A program made the position numbers and the translations under genes. Shown piece by piece: positions 60,852-64,000 of a stretch of 64,000 bases of DNA. The stretch spans positions 5,084,959 to 5,148,958 of the forward strand of contig NC_037263.1 in NCBI RefSeq assembly GCF_000002425.4, written 5' to 3'. Numbering within the stretch: the first letter of the stretch is position 1; each line of letters opens with the position of its first letter. Source of the stretch: Physcomitrium patens (taxonomy: Eukaryota; Streptophyta; Bryopsida; Funariales; Funariaceae). Below the pieces are notes generated by a model that had not been told where the DNA came from, did no database searches, and saw only the letters and a program-made list of their open reading frames with translations.

Positions 60852-63129
60852 AGCTCCCCGAAATTTCTAAGTAAACACAGAACAATATGCTGCACAGTTT
60901 TTAAATTCTACTAGTACTCACTGCTACAACCGTGGTGAGAACTCATCATCTGTCAACTTATCAATGTCACGACCATGAGATTCAGTAGAAGCTTGGCTTT
61001 AAAATCTCGCTGAAAATCTAAACCCTGCTGCAGATACCCAGACATCTTCCAACCTCTGTCCCGTAGAGGCTCCCATGTCAGCAGATCACGTTTCAGCCGA
61101 GACGACCACTCGAAATTGTCACTAACTGCTACTCTCTTAAACCCTGCAACGATTGTGGCTAACGTCTAAATTCCTCTAGCACATACTACACATTGGACAT
61201 AGCTGAGCAGTCGTAGAAAAAAACTACATTTCATGCCCCATCCGTGACGTATTCAAGGATAGCAATCCTTGAAAGCAAGATCTGAACAGAGGAACTGAAA
61301 GAAGCTTCTAAAGACAATCTTACGACCAATCTCCAATCGTGAAAACTACTGAAATAAAATTCTCTCGCTCTACACGTCCATCTGATTGACGTTAAACTAA
61401 CAATTCGTGCTTCAGGTTGATCAAATCCTACAAATCAGAAGCAACACGTAACGACGGTGCCAGCTGCGACTAGAAATCGTGCGAACAACGCCTTAAGAAT
61501 GATAGAATGATTCAACTTCACTGCCTAAATGCATCGGCCTTGTAAAAAGCAGCAAGTAGTCCTCAAATCCGAAGCTCACCGCCAGAATGTCAACCAAAAA
61601 AAACATCAAAGCAGAAACCGAAAATGTGCGCGGAACGACGACAAATAGGTCTCCACAGTGGAAGCGTCAGAAACAAACAGCAGCGACAAGAATTCCGAGC
61701 ACCCATGACCAGAACTTCACCTATGACCACGCACTGTGTCCTATCACCGGTACAACCCAGTTCACACATTCATCCACTTTGGGCGAATTTCATCCCTTTC
61801 ATCCACATGCTACTTGGTTGCATGACCACAGCAGCAGTGTCCTCTCTTCATGTGTTCTCGAAGTATTATCTTTATGTCTACCTTTTCATGCAAAAAGTCA
61901 TCTATTAGTTTCCTTTTCCTTTTTAATAATTTAAGTTATGAAATTACCAAAAGCTTGCATTGTTGGGTATGAAAGTAATCCTTACGAATTTAATTTTTTG
62001 TGTTTGAAAATAATGATATCAAAATTTTTAAACTTCTTCTTTTGTGTGAACTTCATATGAATTATATTTCTAATTCTTTTTCCAAAATTTTTTTACTCAT
62101 ATATATATATATATATATATATAGAATCAATAAAAGGACATTTTTGTGTACTTTCTTTATCTATAGAAAATAAGTTAGTGTCATCTCAAATCTGAGATAT
62201 AAAATAATACCTTATTTAAACGTATGAACAAAAAAACTTTGTGTTATCAAAGTGGGTGGTGACTAAAAACTTCAAGATGGCATAATCTTTTCATTGAAAA
62301 TGTTGATTGTTTAGAAGAGTGTATCGTTCCTCACAATATTCAAAATAAAACAATTGAATAGTTGATTATAAATGTTTGTATATTGGTGTGTGTATCTATA
62401 TCTATATATATATATATATACATAATGTTGCTTGGGCCTTAAATAAATAAGAAGGTGCCATTAGAAATTTCATAGTAAAACATTACTGTTCTATTTATAA
62501 AAAGGCCATTTATTTTATTTTATTTTACTTAAAAATAAAAAACAATGATAGTAATATAATTAAACATATACATATATAATTTTATAGATTAAATATTATA
62601 AATCTCTTTCATAAAATTTACTCATACACTTGTAACACTACTATAAAATAGCTGTAATACAGTATTGCTGTGCAACCTCAAGGACAATATATACAAAAGC
62701 ACATATCATGTGAACAAAATGAACACACATTATCTTATTTGAGTTAATAAAGATCCTAATTGAAACCAGCATGTAAAGAAAACATCCACATGGGACTCAC
62801 ATTATGTTGCTAGCAACACTAAACTAAAGATTTCTGACTGTCAATTGCAAATTGGGCTTACACAAACCTCAGCGTTCGATCGTAATATATATCTTTAACC
62901 TTGTTCATCAGGCACAGGGGTCCGAACCAGAAACCGTATCTTAGAATTATACGGAACCATATCCACGCGACTAGCCATCCCATTTGAGTGCATCCATCAG
63001 TCACGAATCGCATTCATCCATGACAAACCCTCTGCTAGTGAAGAAGACGAAGACTTGCTCCAGTAGCTTACCCTTTGCTCTCCCCTGAGCTCGGTCCCCA
63101 TCGCCAGCGTCGTGCAAATTTCGGCCGCG
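60852..63129. other. Spacer between the divergent TTI2-like and L11 genes
   Basis: 60,860-61,560 is mixed sequence, probably the TTI2-like gene's leader and promoter. 61,900-62,800 is very AT-rich with TA runs at 62,099-62,123 and near 62,400-62,420. The last 70 bp before 63,130 contain pyrimidine-rich CCCTTTGCTCTCCCC, typical of the start region of ribosomal-protein transcripts. Confidence 0.5.
62099..62123. repeat. (TA)n microsatellite
   Basis: An uninterrupted AT run in AT-rich spacer. A second, less regular TA run lies near 62,400-62,420. Confidence 0.85.
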
Positions 63130-63323
63130 ATGGTTTGTCCTTCTTCTTCTTGTATTTTTTGCTGATCATTGTTTCGATGTTCTCTTTTCGCCTCAGTTGT
63201 TTTACATTTTACTTTTTTCCTCGAGAATTAAGCTCTAGCTTAAGTTTTGAAATTTAGGGTTTGTGGCAATTCTTTTGTAGGAGGTTGTATCACAGAGAGT
63301 GTTCATATCACCTGCGTACCCCC

Positions 63324-63355
<32 letters not shown>

Positions 63356-63988
63356 TCGTGTGGGTTCATCATAACTGCCATTTTTCTTCTTCAGTTTGTC
63401 TCTGCATGGGAATGCATTAGTTAGAGTTAAAGTTTGAAAGTGCTGACCATGCTCAAGGAGCTGGCCAGGACACGTTCGAAGATACACTTGGCGGAAGAAG
63501 TTATTTTTATTTTTATTTTTATTTTTTTTGTTCTTTTATATCATTTTTTTGTTCTTATGCAGTATGACACATTAGAGTGGTGCTTGTAGAGCGTTGCGAG
63601 GGAATTGTTGTGTGCTGTGATTCTGATAATCTTACAGATCAGATTACTAAATGGATAGTATGGGCGATGTGGTGATTGTGTTGTCCAGGCTTCGGAAAAG
63701 AAGATGCAGAACTCCATGCGGGAGATTAAAGTGCAGAAGCTTGTCCTCAACATCTCAGTGGGAGAAAGTGGTGACAGATTGACTCGTGCGTCCAAGGTAT
63801 GTTGGGCATTTTGGTCCGTGGGGTTGCTCGTATGCTCTAAATTTGGAGAGCGCATATACCACTTGAAACCTTCGTTTAATGTTTTTTGTAAATTGTAGCA
63901 TGGTGAGTCACGACTGGTCCTTACCACGATTTCCTTCTTCCACAGGTGCTGGAGCAGCTGAGTGGGCAGAGTCCTGTCTTCTCCAAGG
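63130..63988 (+). CDS. RPL11: 60S ribosomal protein L11 (uL5), 5' part
   Basis: This 60S protein contacts 5S rRNA in the central protuberance. Exons in the window are 63130-63132 (the ATG alone), 63689-63796 and 63946-63988. The gene continues past the right edge. The translation (M)[18 protein letters not shown]... then [26 protein letters not shown] matches the eukaryotic uL5 N-terminus, and the 36-codon second exon is exactly in phase. The first intron starts directly after the ATG (ATG|GTTTGT) and ends TTGTCCAG. The second is GTATGT...CCACAG. The third donor is AAGG|GTACGT. Only the first 51 residues are visible, out of about 180 usual for the family. Confidence 0.95.
63319..63356. repeat. 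C13-T25 homopolymer tract in the first L11 intron
   Basis: Thirteen Cs (63,319-63,331) are directly followed by twenty-five Ts (63,332-63,356). The all-pyrimidine tract is far upstream of the acceptor, so it is not the normal splice tract. Confidence 0.9.
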
Positions 63989-64000
63989 GTACGTGGTTGA

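Noticed and set aside
1-64000. CRISPR arrays, bacterial operons or ribosome-binding sites
   Set aside because: No regularly spaced repeats were found, and the intron-bearing plant genes show this is eukaryotic nuclear DNA.

Overview
The window is nuclear DNA of a land plant, most likely a moss. The genes are intron-rich with GT-AG junctions. They include an early light-induced chloroplast protein and a phragmoplast-type kinesin-12. They sit beside a very AT-rich block of nested LTR retrotransposons. I cannot prove the species; a Physcomitrium-like moss is an impression from gene content and style, not from a search.

Layout. Bases 1-23,590 are a retrotransposon graveyard: a worn Ty3/gypsy piece on + (about 330-2,400), a worn Ty3/gypsy copy on - with one recognisable LTR (about 5,645-10,223), the 3' end of a Ty1/copia element (about 10,480-11,420), and an old Ty1/copia element (11,566-23,587). 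That copia element is split by a very young Ty3/gypsy chromovirus on - (15,490-21,861). The young element has 552-bp LTRs with a single mismatch and a TGTAG target duplication. It also carries an unexplained 140-codon ORF between pol and its 3' LTR.

From 23.6 kb on, the DNA becomes genic. A complete 11-exon N6-methyl-AMP deaminase gene (+, 23,715-27,016) begins 128 bp after the copia LTR. Then come a two-exon ELIP gene (-, 28,892-29,765), two gypsy protease fossils (31.2-32.3 kb), a YIP4/YIPF6-type Golgi membrane protein (-, 34,444-35,601) and a 26-exon kinesin-12 gene coding for 2,014 residues (-, 39,896-49,087). A possible unrecognised five-exon gene (-, 49,185-50,411) lies close upstream of the kinesin. 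After a repeat-poor spacer comes an 11-exon TTI2-like HEAT-repeat gene (-, 55,533-60,851). The start of a ribosomal protein L11 (uL5) gene (+, from 63,130) runs off the right edge.

The host genes are unrelated housekeeping and stress genes (purine salvage, photoprotection, Golgi traffic, cytokinesis, PIKK assembly, translation) and form no visible pathway or cluster. Splice models were built by eye from junction consensus, reading phase and protein family fit. The exon sums of every complete model divide by three. The points most worth a second look are the extra ORF in the young chromovirus, a PCNA-binding-like motif at the extreme N-terminus of the kinesin, two GC-AG introns and a duplicated tail motif in the same kinesin, and the unrecognised gene next to it.
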